The translations under genes and the position numbers were made by a program. This document shows, piece after piece, positions 28,014 through 35,020 of a DNA stretch of 64,000 nucleotides; position 1 is the stretch's first letter; each line of letters opens with the position of its first letter. The stretch comes from CAVRAZ01 sp963719135 (GTDB lineage: Bacteria > Pseudomonadota > Gammaproteobacteria > DSM-19610), in the NCBI GenBank assembly GCA_963719135.1, contig CAVRAZ010000013.1, positions 124,001-188,000 on the forward strand, in the 5' to 3' direction. The notes below the pieces were generated by a model. That model was not told the DNA's origin. It made no database searches and saw only the letters and a program-made list of their open reading frames with translations.

Positions 28014-29420
28014 TCAGGACGTGCCGACCAGTACGGCAAACGGCGACTTGACCGTAGCACTGCCGAGATCATGCACGTTGATATCATGACGCATGGTGCC
28101 TTTCACCCCGACCTGATCGAGTTCAAAGTAGCGGTCAGTGGACAGCGCCATACGGATATCGCGGCGGCTGCCCAAGGTACAGGCTTGCTGCAAGTTGCCG
28201 AAGCCGATCAGCGGGGCACCGTTGTACGTCGCCGCCGCGTCGTCGGGATATACGTCCGTGACGATAATGCGGTAGCCGAGAAATATAGGACTTATCGCGT
28301 TGGCCAAATTCTCGGCCGTGTTGCCGCCGCCCGAAATTCTGATCGCGTTGAACACCAGTTCGAGCGCAACCGGACTGCATACGAACGCGCTGTTGCGTTT
28401 GGCGTAGGTGGGAATTGCAGCCATCAGCCGGAGTATGTCGTCGGCGTCAATTTCGCCGAGCGTATCATGGCCGGTCGCGGCCGCGACTGCTGCCATGCCG
28501 TGATCGCCGTCGATGGCCTTGACGTTGACGCCGACAATGCCGCCGCTCGCCTGACCGCCGTCGCCGGTAAAGCCCACCACGTCTTCTTTGTACGCAAATG
28601 CTAGCGCCGTTTCCTGCGCCAGCGTGTCGGCCATGTCGACGATGGCGTCTTCGCTGATTTCCGAACTCATGCGCGTCAGCACCATCAGCTTTTTTGCGAC
28701 CAACTGCACGTTGTCCCATGCGCTATCCGACTCGGTGCCTTCCACGCCTTCCCCGGTGTAGTAAGCCGTCAATCCGCCGGTGCGACGCGGGATATTGGTG
28801 GTATCCGAACCCATCGGCACGACGCGCGCCAGGCGCCGGAACGCTCCATATTCATTGACCAAGCGGATAATCGTCGCGCTGAATTCCTCCGGGACCAACA
28901 CGCCGCCCGCGCTATTGGTGCCGGCGGAGTGCGCCATGCGGATCGACGCTTCGACATCAAAGCCGCCCGACTCACGGCACCAGCGGATGGCCCGTTCGTC
29001 GCCCAGCAACGTCGCGCGGATGAATTGGCCGGAGCGATAGGCCGACGCCTCGCCTGCGCGGGTGTTGTCGAACGCCTTCAGGCGCATGCCGCCAGCGGGG
29101 ATTAGCGCGGTCGGCCGCTCATCGTCGAAACCATCAAGCGGTTCCGGCCGACCGCGGCGCAGCGCATCGTCGCGCAGGGTTTTCATGCTCGCGCCTTCTG
29201 CGCGCTCGGCGACGGCGATTTCGTCGCCCAACCTGTCGACGGCGGCCATGCGCTGGTCAAACGACTCGCGCTCGGCGGGTGTCATCTCGCGGCCGGTAGA
29301 ATCGTCCAGAAGCCGCTCGGCCGAAGTGAACGCTCTCTTGCGCTCGGCTTTCAAGGCGGCAATGTCGGTGTACGTCGGCCGGGGGGCCATGAAAATGCGA
29401 TTATGATTGAAAGCGTACAT
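28014..29420 (-). CDS. HK97-type phage major capsid protein
   Basis: A full-length 468-aa capsid protein. Residues 11-90 form the helical delta (scaffold) domain (DIAALKAERKRAF...TPAERESFDQRM). The HK97 fold follows: GGVLVPEEFSATIIRL, AFRRLARVVPMGSDTTNIPR, an E-loop-like region GEGVEGTESDSAWDNV, KEDVVGFTGDGG, and a C-terminal part ending GVKGTMRHDINVHDLGSATVKSPFAVLVG. GAGG 9 bases before the ATG at 29420 supports that start over the internal ATG at 29390. Neither a prohead protease nor a portal gene is adjacent. The protein could build a small satellite capsid with helper parts, or alter helper capsid size. Confidence 0.9.
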   Translation of the reverse strand: MYAFNHNRIFMAPRPTYTDIAALKAERKRAFTSAERLLDDSTGREMTPAERESFDQRMAAVDRLGDEIAVAERAEGASMKTLRDDALRRGRPEPLDGFDDERPTALIPAGGMRLKAFDNTRAGEASAYRSGQFIRATLLGDERAIRWCRESGGFDVEASIRMAHSAGTNSAGGVLVPEEFSATIIRLVNEYGAFRRLARVVPMGSDTTNIPRRTGGLTAYYTGEGVEGTESDSAWDNVQLVAKKLMVLTRMSSEISEDAIVDMADTLAQETALAFAYKEDVVGFTGDGGQASGGIVGVNVKAIDGDHGMAAVAAATGHDTLGEIDADDILRLMAAIPTYAKRNSAFVCSPVALELVFNAIRISGGGNTAENLANAISPIFLGYRIIVTDVYPDDAAATYNGAPLIGFGNLQQACTLGSRRDIRMALSTDRYFELDQVGVKGTMRHDINVHDLGSATVKSPFAVLVGTS

Positions 29421-29429
29421 GTGTCTTTA

Positions 29430-29452
29430 CCTCACGCTTGGGCTGTGTGAGG
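29430..29452 (-). promoter_or_regulatory. Hairpin covering the capsid-gene ribosome site
   Basis: On the minus strand CCTCAC pairs with GTGAGG across an 11-base loop. GTGAGG contains the GAGG ribosome site of the capsid gene, so the hairpin could restrict capsid translation. A chance stem is possible. Confidence 0.4.
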
Positions 29453-29630
29453 TGTTTTTCTGGACACGCCACCACAGCCCGAATAATTAAACGGGTCTGT
29501 GGCCGCGTGGTGCGCTTCCCGGCAGGGGCCTGAAGCGGCGAGTGGCCTGCGAAACGCCTGTCGTACCAGCGGGCACGAAGACGATCCCAATACTGTATAT
29601 AATGCCAGCAGCCTCTTAAATGCGCAAGTC

Positions 29631-29876
29631 TCATTGCCGAGGAATCCGCGACAGCGCGCGCTCCACTGCGCGATCAGCGACGCAATGAAAGCTCAAGGGG
29701 TCGAGCCGGTACAGCTTCCACGGACCGCCGCGAATGGATGTCGCGCCCGTCGTGGCGTGCCAGCAATACATAAGTGCCAGCTCGGCGACGGGGTGGTAGA
29801 CCAGCGTTTCGGCACAGGCAGCGCAGATTTCTGCCGGTATCTCGGGTAGGCGGACTTCAAATTCATTGTCGGTCAT
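29631..29876 (-). CDS. Small hypothetical protein of the satellite
   Basis: An 81-aa protein whose ATG overlaps the stop of the zinc-ribbon gene (29873-29876), so the two are translationally coupled. It contains a CxxC pair (EICAACAE) and two further cysteines (MYCWH, FHCVA), suggesting metal binding. The sequence TSIRGGPWKLYRLDPLSFHCV reads as ordinary coding sequence. No family recognised. Its place between replication and capsid genes matches the small early proteins of satellites. Confidence 0.65.
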   Translation of the reverse strand: MTDNEFEVRLPEIPAEICAACAETLVYHPVAELALMYCWHATTGATSIRGGPWKLYRLDPLSFHCVADRAVERALSRIPRQ

Positions 29877-30109
29877 TGGGGCAGATACCCCTCAACGGTA
29901 CGCAGCATGGCGTACGTGTCTGCTTCGGTCGGGCTAATACCCTCGTACCAAAGGCATTGGCTGCCGTCCAGGACCGCGACGGCCGAACAGCGCCGGCAGA
30001 AGTACGTGCCGCGCGGATCACTGCGCCGCCGGTCTGCGACTGGCACGCGACAGGTGGGGCAGATCGCGGATTCTGTGATGGTCATTGGATGAAAGGTTGT
30101 GTTGATCAT
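29873..30109 (-). CDS. Small zinc-ribbon protein of the satellite
   Basis: A 78-aa protein with two CxxC knuckles, ICPTCRVP and FCRRCSAV, about 20 residues apart, the pattern of a zinc ribbon. GGAG 8 bases before the ATG at 30109 supports this start. The C-terminus (YEGISPTEADTYAMLRTVEG) is helical. Coupled to the next gene by a 4-base overlap. Zinc ribbons of this size often bind nucleic acid or protein partners; the role here is unknown. Confidence 0.7.
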   Translation of the reverse strand: MINTTFHPMTITESAICPTCRVPVADRRRSDPRGTYFCRRCSAVAVLDGSQCLWYEGISPTEADTYAMLRTVEGYLPQ

Positions 30110-30243
30110 GTCAATTGCTCCGGTTGGGTGAGGGGGGATCCATTGGAATTTCTGAAAGTTTCAACTGCCTGCACAAAGAAATTGATGTCCGGGTGGTTAC
30201 CCGCATGTCGATGGTGGCCTTTGACACGCCATTGGGGGGGTGC

Positions 30244-30423
30244 TCATACCCGCGCCACGGCCAGCCGGCCAGCCTTCAGCGTCAGGCCATTCGGCAGTCG
30301 CAACGTCACCAGCGCCGGGTCGTCGATCACTTCGAGCGGCGGTGTCGGCCAGCCAATGACTGTCACCAGGTCGCCAATGCGCAGCGCGTAGCGCGCCAGC
30401 GGGTCGTCGGCTGTGGTGCTCAC
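30244..30423 (-). CDS. 59-aa protein coupled to the PrimPol gene
   Basis: GTG at 30423 overlaps the stop codon of the PrimPol gene (GTGA). The product reads MSTTADDPLARYALRIGDLV, then TVIGWPTPPLEVIDDP and ALVTLRLPNGLTLKAGRL, ending in AVARV. The beta-rich pattern with a GDLVTV start recalls small SH3- or KOW-like folds, but this is a guess. The coupling and the sensible codon pattern support a real gene. Confidence 0.55.
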   Translation of the reverse strand: MSTTADDPLARYALRIGDLVTVIGWPTPPLEVIDDPALVTLRLPNGLTLKAGRLAVARV

Positions 30424-32378
30424 AATTCACCATCCCGCGCCTTCCGGTAGGCATTAGATCGCCTTGCGCCAGTTGCGCCAGTTGCGCCAGTTGCCGGTAA
30501 CTTGCGCAAGCCGCGGACTGGCGGCGCCAGTTGCGCCGGTTCCTGCGGTGGGGTGTGGGGTATGGCGCAGCGCGCAGACTGGCGCAAAACCCAGCGTTCC
30601 CTCGTGTGCCGCGCCGGGGTGGTGAATGTCTCAATCTCAATTTCGCCCGCCCGCTGTAGCCGGGTGATCGCATCCCAAAAGCGCGCTTTCCCAGCCTTGG
30701 TACGCAGCGCCTTGGGGAACTCGGGGAACGTCGTCAGAATGTGAAAGGTGGTAGCCGCACCCGCCCGCCCCGTGGGAACGTCAGCGCCCGCCGCTATCGC
30801 CGCCGCTATCGCTGCCAGGACAGCGGCAGCGTCGCTTGCCGCGTTGTCCGTGGTAGCGCCGGCCGTCGCCGGCATCAGCACCCCGTCGTCTGTCCAGTGC
30901 AGCGGGACCGGATCAATCCGCCGGCTCAGGTTTGCTTTTTCGTGCCGCAGCTCGACGCGCCCGTCCGATTCGTCCGCCAGCGCCAGGCGCGAGCGCGCGC
31001 TGTTATGCCAGGCGGTGCTCCCGCTGTAGCTGTTACCGGCAGCGCCGTATTTTGCGGAATTCTTGTCTATATGCGCGAGCAGCAGCACAGCCGCGTCATG
31101 CTCGCGGGCGATGCTGGTCAGCCCTGCCATGAACCCGCGCACCAGGCGCCGGTCGTTCTCGCCTGCGGCGTAGGCGTCGGATGCATTGTCGACGACCACC
31201 AGCCCGTGCCCCGCGGCCAGCCTGCGCAGATCGTCAAAGGCGGGCGTCAACACCAGGCGGCGCGCGCCGTACTCGGCGGCCTCGTGCGCGAGACAGGCGT
31301 CCGTGCCGTCGGCAATGGTAACGGCCGACTCAATGGCGTCGACGGGCAGATCATACGCGGCGACGATACGCCGCAGTCGAAGCCGCACCAGGTCGGCAGG
31401 GTCTTCGAGCGTAACATACAGGCTTCGGCACGAGATCACGGGTAACCCTGCCCATGCCCGCCCGGCGGCGCAATGTGCGGCCAGCACCAGCGCCAGCAGC
31501 GACTTGCCGCTGCCGCCGTGCCCGCCCAGCAGCGTAACGTAGCCACGCGGTATGGTCGGCTCTACGACGTAGCGCGGCGGCGCTATGTGTCCGCTCAGGT
31601 CGGTGTCGACGACGCGCAGCGCCCCGGCCTCAGCGTTTCCGCCGTGCTCATACGCGCGTTTAACCTTCTCAACGGCGAGCGCGGCGTCGAATGCCGGGTC
31701 GCAGTTTGCGGCGGCCTGCCGTACCAGTACCTCGGCCTCGGCTTGTGTGCAGCGCCGGGCCTGTAAGCTGCACGCGTATCTAAACAAGGCGTCGTCGCGC
31801 TGGCCTTCCGGCACGCCATTGAGCACGGACTCCCGGTCAAAGGATTTCGCGGCGCCGTTCGGCTTGTTTTTGCCGTTAATGAGCAACTTTCTCAGGCCGT
31901 CCGGCAGCGGCGCGATTGGCTCGCTGTTCAGCCATTCATATGCGCCTGCCGACGTGGTCGAAGGCGCGCCGACGACATAGCCGCCATCGCCGCGAATGTC
32001 GATGCCGGGAAGCAGCGCCGCGCGATTCTTGATCTCGCTGCCGGGGTGCTGAAAAACAAGGTGCCAACCATCGCTCGGCGTGCGCTGCATCAACGTCAGC
32101 AGCGGCCCATGCTCGGCCTGTAGCGACTTGAAGCTTGCAGCGCCGGCCTGATCATTCTTCACGTCAACGTCGATCACGACAAGTCCGCTCGCTTTGCCTG
32201 TCGCGATTGCGACGTTTGCCGACGGCCAGCGGCGCCACCATTCCGTGATCTGATCGGGGTCGATGCTGGCGTCCCTGAGCCCGTGAGTGGTTGGCGGCGT
32301 CTTCTCGCCGGGCCGGCAGGGAAAAACCGGCCAACCGCGCCGAGCGTATTCAAGGGCCGCGTGCACGGTCTCGCTCAC
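30420..32378 (-). CDS. PrimPol (bifunctional primase-polymerase) fused to a RecA-like helicase
   Basis: A 652-aa replication protein. Residues 1-190 are an archaeo-eukaryotic-type PrimPol domain: N-terminal ALEYARRGWPVFPC, the catalytic acidic pair in GLVVIDVDVKND, the histidine motif DGWHLVF and IDIRGDGGYVVGAPS. Residues 280-480 form a RepA/AAA_25-like RecA ATPase with Walker A GGHGGSGKS and Walker B GLVVVDNA. A C-terminal winged-helix-like part follows. I place the start at GTG 32378, where the conserved domain begins and the upstream 51-aa frame ends (GTGA); the open frame further upstream is a shadow. It would replicate the satellite after excision. Tandem 9-mers lie within its 3' end. 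Confidence 0.88.
   Translation of the reverse strand: MSETVHAALEYARRGWPVFPCRPGEKTPPTTHGLRDASIDPDQITEWWRRWPSANVAIATGKASGLVVIDVDVKNDQAGAASFKSLQAEHGPLLTLMQRTPSDGWHLVFQHPGSEIKNRAALLPGIDIRGDGGYVVGAPSTTSAGAYEWLNSEPIAPLPDGLRKLLINGKNKPNGAAKSFDRESVLNGVPEGQRDDALFRYACSLQARRCTQAEAEVLVRQAAANCDPAFDAALAVEKVKRAYEHGGNAEAGALRVVDTDLSGHIAPPRYVVEPTIPRGYVTLLGGHGGSGKSLLALVLAAHCAAGRAWAGLPVISCRSLYVTLEDPADLVRLRLRRIVAAYDLPVDAIESAVTIADGTDACLAHEAAEYGARRLVLTPAFDDLRRLAAGHGLVVVDNASDAYAAGENDRRLVRGFMAGLTSIAREHDAAVLLLAHIDKNSAKYGAAGNSYSGSTAWHNSARSRLALADESDGRVELRHEKANLSRRIDPVPLHWTDDGVLMPATAGATTDNAASDAAAVLAAIAAAIAAGADVPTGRAGAATTFHILTTFPEFPKALRTKAGKARFWDAITRLQRAGEIEIETFTTPARHTRERWVLRQSARCAIPHTPPQEPAQLAPPVRGLRKLPATGATGATGARRSNAYRKARDGEL
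30464..30490. repeat. Three tandem TTGCGCCAG 9-mers in the PrimPol gene end
   Basis: Three perfect head-to-tail copies of TTGCGCCAG, a degenerate fourth (TTGCCGGTA), and a further GCCAGTTGCGCC about 40 bases on. They encode the ATGATGA tail of PrimPol, so they may be simple coding repeats, or iterons of a replication origin beside the replication gene. Confidence 0.5.
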
Positions 32379-32530
32379 GCCAGTGCTGCCGCTTGCGCGC
32401 GCCGTGCGGCTTCTGTCAACGCCGAGCGGCGGGTATGCTCGATGGCGTCGCGGATTTTCGCGGCGTGCGTGCGTGGCGGGCGGTGGTGGTTCCGCGCGGC
32501 GGCGACGATCTGCTCGGCTGTCGCCTTCAC
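32375..32530 (-). CDS. 51-aa protein linking alpA and the PrimPol gene
   Basis: A GTG at 32530 overlaps the stop of the AlpA-like gene (GTGA), and its own TGA overlaps the PrimPol GTG in the same way. The product begins MKATAEQIVAAARNHHRPPR and continues as an arginine- and alanine-rich helix (KIRDAIEHTRRSALTEAARR). The double GTGA coupling is strong evidence for translation. Function is unknown; the basic helix could bind DNA or a replication partner. Confidence 0.55.
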   Translation of the reverse strand: MKATAEQIVAAARNHHRPPRTHAAKIRDAIEHTRRSALTEAARRAQAAALA

Positions 32531-32733
32531 GCGGCGGCGCCGGCTTGGCGGGTGCGCTCCTCGGCTTCCCGCGCGAGGATATATTCGCGGATCGCGTCGT
32601 CAGAGACGTAATGCCTGCGGCCAACATGAAAAGTCCGCAGCCTGCCGGCGGCGATTTCCCGGTAAATCGTTGGGCGCGACAGGCCCATTACTTCGACGGC
32701 GCCGGAAATCGTGTAAGAGGCGTTGTGTAGCAT
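32527..32733 (-). CDS. AlpA-like excisionase / transcriptional regulator
   Basis: A 68-aa winged HTH protein of the AlpA/MerR-like excisionase group: YTISGAVEVMGLSRPTIYREIAAGRL is the helix-turn-helix and FHVGRRHYVSDDAIREYI the wing and following helix. In P4-like elements and PICIs, AlpA activates integrase or excision and controls early genes. The ATG at 32733 follows a GGGGGA ribosome site; the open frame extends 22 codons upstream without support. It heads the coupled set alpA - 51 aa - PrimPol - 59 aa. Confidence 0.82.
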   Translation of the reverse strand: MLHNASYTISGAVEVMGLSRPTIYREIAAGRLRTFHVGRRHYVSDDAIREYILAREAEERTRQAGAAA

Positions 32734-32826
32734 GCTGTCCCCCAGAGTCTTGTGGATCGTAGGGGGACGGTACAACGGCGCCGCCGAACCGGCGAGCAAA
32801 AACCTAGTGACAAAAATAGAGCGGGG

Positions 32827-33177
32827 TTATCCGAGCGGCCTATCCAGCCAAGGCGCGAGCTTGTCCTTGTGCCGGTTCCAGTGCCTTACGACAGTACGCT
32901 CCTTGAGCCCGCGAAGCTCAGCGACGCAGGCGATTGCCGCCTCGTATTTCCAGCCTTGCCGCCGCAAACTGAGAAAGAGGGAAGCCGTCGCAAAGGTGTT
33001 GTCAGTTGGCCTGCAGCGCTTCCCTGCCGGCGCGGGCCCGAACCTGAATAGCCAGCAGTCCAGTGTCGGACTGTAGGTCGCGATTACCTCGCTTCCACTG
33101 GCAACCTCGAAGGTCAATCGCGCTTTCGGATTACTCACGCGGTATCCGCTTCTGCTTGAGCTGCCGAATGTTGTCAT
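32827..33177 (-). CDS. Hypothetical HTH-like protein overlapping the integrase gene
   Basis: A 116-aa protein beginning at ATG 33177, inside the end of the integrase gene (47-base overlap). A beta-rich N-terminal half (ARLTFEVASGSEVIATYSPT, CWLFRFGPA) is followed by LRRQGWKYEAAIACVAELRG and LKERTVVRHWNRHKDKL, which looks like a helix-turn-helix. It could be a directionality or regulatory factor of the element. No named family recognised. The ribosome site is weak, and an upstream ATG at 33189 is possible. Confidence 0.55.
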   Translation of the reverse strand: MTTFGSSSRSGYRVSNPKARLTFEVASGSEVIATYSPTLDCWLFRFGPAPAGKRCRPTDNTFATASLFLSLRRQGWKYEAAIACVAELRGLKERTVVRHWNRHKDKLAPWLDRPLG

Positions 33178-34405
33178 CGCCAGCCCCAAAGGCCGGCAGG
33201 TTGGCGCGGATCATATCGGCGACAAAACTTGGCGCCAGGTGCGCGTAATGGCGCTCCGTCGCGCGTGTGTCGGCATGGCCCATCGCCGTTGCAATAACTT
33301 GCAGCGGCACACCACGCAAGGCGAGCAGGGAGCCGTAGGTGTGCCGCAAAATATGGAAAGAGGCGGGCGGGTCGATCCCGGCGCGTTCGCAGGCTTGGCG
33401 CAGCGGCCGGGTGTAGACATTCTTGGTCCACGGCTCCCGGTTGGCGCGGGCGAACAGCCGTGCGGTTCCTTTCTTGCCCGCCGACGCCCGTTCCATGAAT
33501 CGCTGGCCTTCGTCGGTCAGCGGGACATGGCGGGGCTTTCCTCCCTTCGATTCGCGCACGGTGACGGTGCCGCCGTCGGCGTCATAGTCATTGGCCTGCA
33601 TGTTCGCCAGCTCGCCAAACCGGCAGCCGGTGAGCAGGGCACCGCGCACCAGCGTGCGCAGGTCGTCGCCGCAGGCATTCATCAGGCGCGTGCATTCATC
33701 CTCGGACAGGTGGCGTATCTTCGGAGCATCGACGCCGCGAAACGGCTTCACGCGCCGCCAGGCGTCCGCAGAGCGCACGCGCCCGTGCTCATAGGCATGG
33801 TTCAGCGCGGCCTTGAGCACTGTCAGAATGCGATTAGCAGTCGCTTTGCGCTTGCGCATGGCGTCGCGGTCGTTGGGATCGACTTCGCGGGTCTTCGCTT
33901 TCCCTCGGGTGCGCGCCGGTGCGGTAGCCAGCTTTTCAAGCCATCGCTGAATATCGCGGGCGGTCAGTGCCTCGACTGGCCGATTCTCGAAGGCGGGGAG
34001 AATGTGCGCGTCGGCGCTCGCCTTGGTCTGGTCGGCGCTCTTGCCGTGCAGGCGGTGTGCGCGCAGGTAATCGTCCATCGCGTCGCCTACCGTGTAGGTG
34101 CCGGCGATGGTCGGCTTTTCATCGGGAGCGGCATCGCTCAATTCCAGCGCGCGGCGGTGCGCCTGCCTGTAGTCGAGAACGGCCGCCCCGTCGGCGTCCT
34201 TGGTGTCGTCGGCAATCCCGATGCGCATCTTGACGTACCGGCTGCCGTGCCGCTTGCGCGCCCACCAGGTGCCGCCACGACGGCCACGACGATAGCCAAT
34301 CGCCAAGCCTTCATGGATGGTTTGCCAGTTGATGTCTTCGGTCTGCGGGAGCCGCAGCCGGCCGTCGCGGCTTTGTAGGGAAGGGGATCGGGTAACACGG
34401 GGCAT
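33131..34405 (-). CDS. int: Tyrosine-recombinase integrase
   Basis: A 424-aa integrase of the phage P4/tRNA-targeting type. An arm-binding N-terminal domain (NWQTIHEGLAIGYRRGRRGG) and a core-binding domain (about 95-210) precede the catalytic domain with all key residues: Arg in TGCRFGEL, Lys in ESKGGKPRHV, HILRHTYGS, and MGHADTRATERHYAHL with the nucleophile tyrosine. The ATG at 34405 begins MPRVTRSP; another ATG lies six codons upstream. It sits next to attR and would act on the 49-bp core sites and the flanking CGGGTAAY repeats. Secure. Confidence 0.93.
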   Translation of the reverse strand: MPRVTRSPSLQSRDGRLRLPQTEDINWQTIHEGLAIGYRRGRRGGTWWARKRHGSRYVKMRIGIADDTKDADGAAVLDYRQAHRRALELSDAAPDEKPTIAGTYTVGDAMDDYLRAHRLHGKSADQTKASADAHILPAFENRPVEALTARDIQRWLEKLATAPARTRGKAKTREVDPNDRDAMRKRKATANRILTVLKAALNHAYEHGRVRSADAWRRVKPFRGVDAPKIRHLSEDECTRLMNACGDDLRTLVRGALLTGCRFGELANMQANDYDADGGTVTVRESKGGKPRHVPLTDEGQRFMERASAGKKGTARLFARANREPWTKNVYTRPLRQACERAGIDPPASFHILRHTYGSLLALRGVPLQVIATAMGHADTRATERHYAHLAPSFVADMIRANLPAFGAGDDNIRQLKQKRIPRE

Positions 34406-34468
34406 AGCGATTCCTCGTTGCAATCAGGATTCCGGATTGCCGCTTTCACGCACGGCGGCGACTGTTTC

Positions 34469-34486
34469 CGGGTAATCCCGGGTAAC
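34469..34486 (+). promoter_or_regulatory. Right pair of CGGGTAAY repeats, candidate integrase arm sites
   Basis: CGGGTAAT and CGGGTAAC 10 bases apart, matching the left-end pair in order and orientation; another CGGGTAAC occurs at 34389-34396 around the integrase start. This could also be the integrase promoter/autoregulation zone. Confidence 0.5.
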
Positions 34487-34592
34487 ATACCTGACGAGAC
34501 GCCGGGATACAAGCTGAAACAACAGAAGACTAAGCTATTGATCTAGAAAGGATAGAATGAGACAAACAGATACACCGAGAAACGCAGTCATT

Positions 34593-34641
34593 GCCCTTTC
34601 ACGGCGGTAACAGGGGTTCGACTCCCCTTGGGGACGCCATA
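34593..34641 (+). repeat. Right attachment site (attR), 49-bp direct repeat
   Basis: A perfect copy of 24300-24348 (tRNA-Glu 3' part). It has no tRNA 5' half in front of it, so it is a remnant produced by site-specific integration. Confidence 0.93.
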
Positions 34642-35020
34642 CAAACATAACTCATTGTACTTGCGTTATTTAATGCGTATTGGGCGGCGGCGCTATCCAC
34701 CATCCATGACGGTTTCGCTGATTCATTGCAATCGCTCAGCGTCTCTTGCCAGCGTCTGCCCAAAGTCCGGTCGCTCAGTCCTGATAAGTACCACCACCTA
34801 GGGTGCTTGACGTTATATAACATCAAGCGTCACGATTGCCTCCTGTTCATGGGGCTCAGGGACAGGGAGACCGAAAAGATCTGGCGTGGCGGGGTATCGC
34901 GGCGTGTACGCATGGATATCCAGAAGATCGCCGGACGCAAAGTGCGCCCGCCGGCCGCCGGCCCCAGGGTTCCCCGGTTGACTCAGGTGCAGGGTGAGCG
35001 CGGCCCGGTAGAAACATTCC
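34642..35020. other. Leader region of the Wadjet operon
   Basis: No gene seen. An imperfect palindrome at 34805-34828 (arms GCTTGACG and CATCAAGC around TTATATAA) is the most likely control site for jetABCD. The rest shows no RNA structure or promoter that I can place. Confidence 0.45.

Larger units (their letters stand above)
24300..34641. mobile_element. 10.3-kb integrated phage-satellite-like element in tRNA-Glu
   Basis: The element is bounded by perfect 49-bp direct repeats (24300-24348 and 34593-34641), the left one being the tRNA-Glu 3' end. The unit from repeat start to repeat start is 10,293 bp. Minus-strand genes from the right: tyrosine integrase, HTH protein, AlpA-like regulator, 51-aa protein, PrimPol-helicase, small proteins, HK97-type capsid protein, terminase small subunit, Q-like protein. 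Plus-strand cargo at the left: a 143-aa unknown, a csrA-like remnant and a HicA-HicB-SecB module. Portal, large terminase, prohead protease, tail and lysis genes are absent. This fits a phage satellite (PICI-like) that borrows a helper phage's particles; a decayed prophage is the alternative. Confidence 0.85.

Noticed and set aside
30197..30673. 158-codon minus-strand frame over the PrimPol gene end
   Set aside because: It lies in a different frame from the PrimPol tail and the coupled 59-aa gene, and its sequence is low-complexity arginine/alanine rich.
32379..32627. Extended N-terminus of the PrimPol open frame
   Set aside because: The extra residues are arginine/proline-rich and overlap the coupled 51-aa and AlpA-like genes; the GTG at 32378 fits the domain start.
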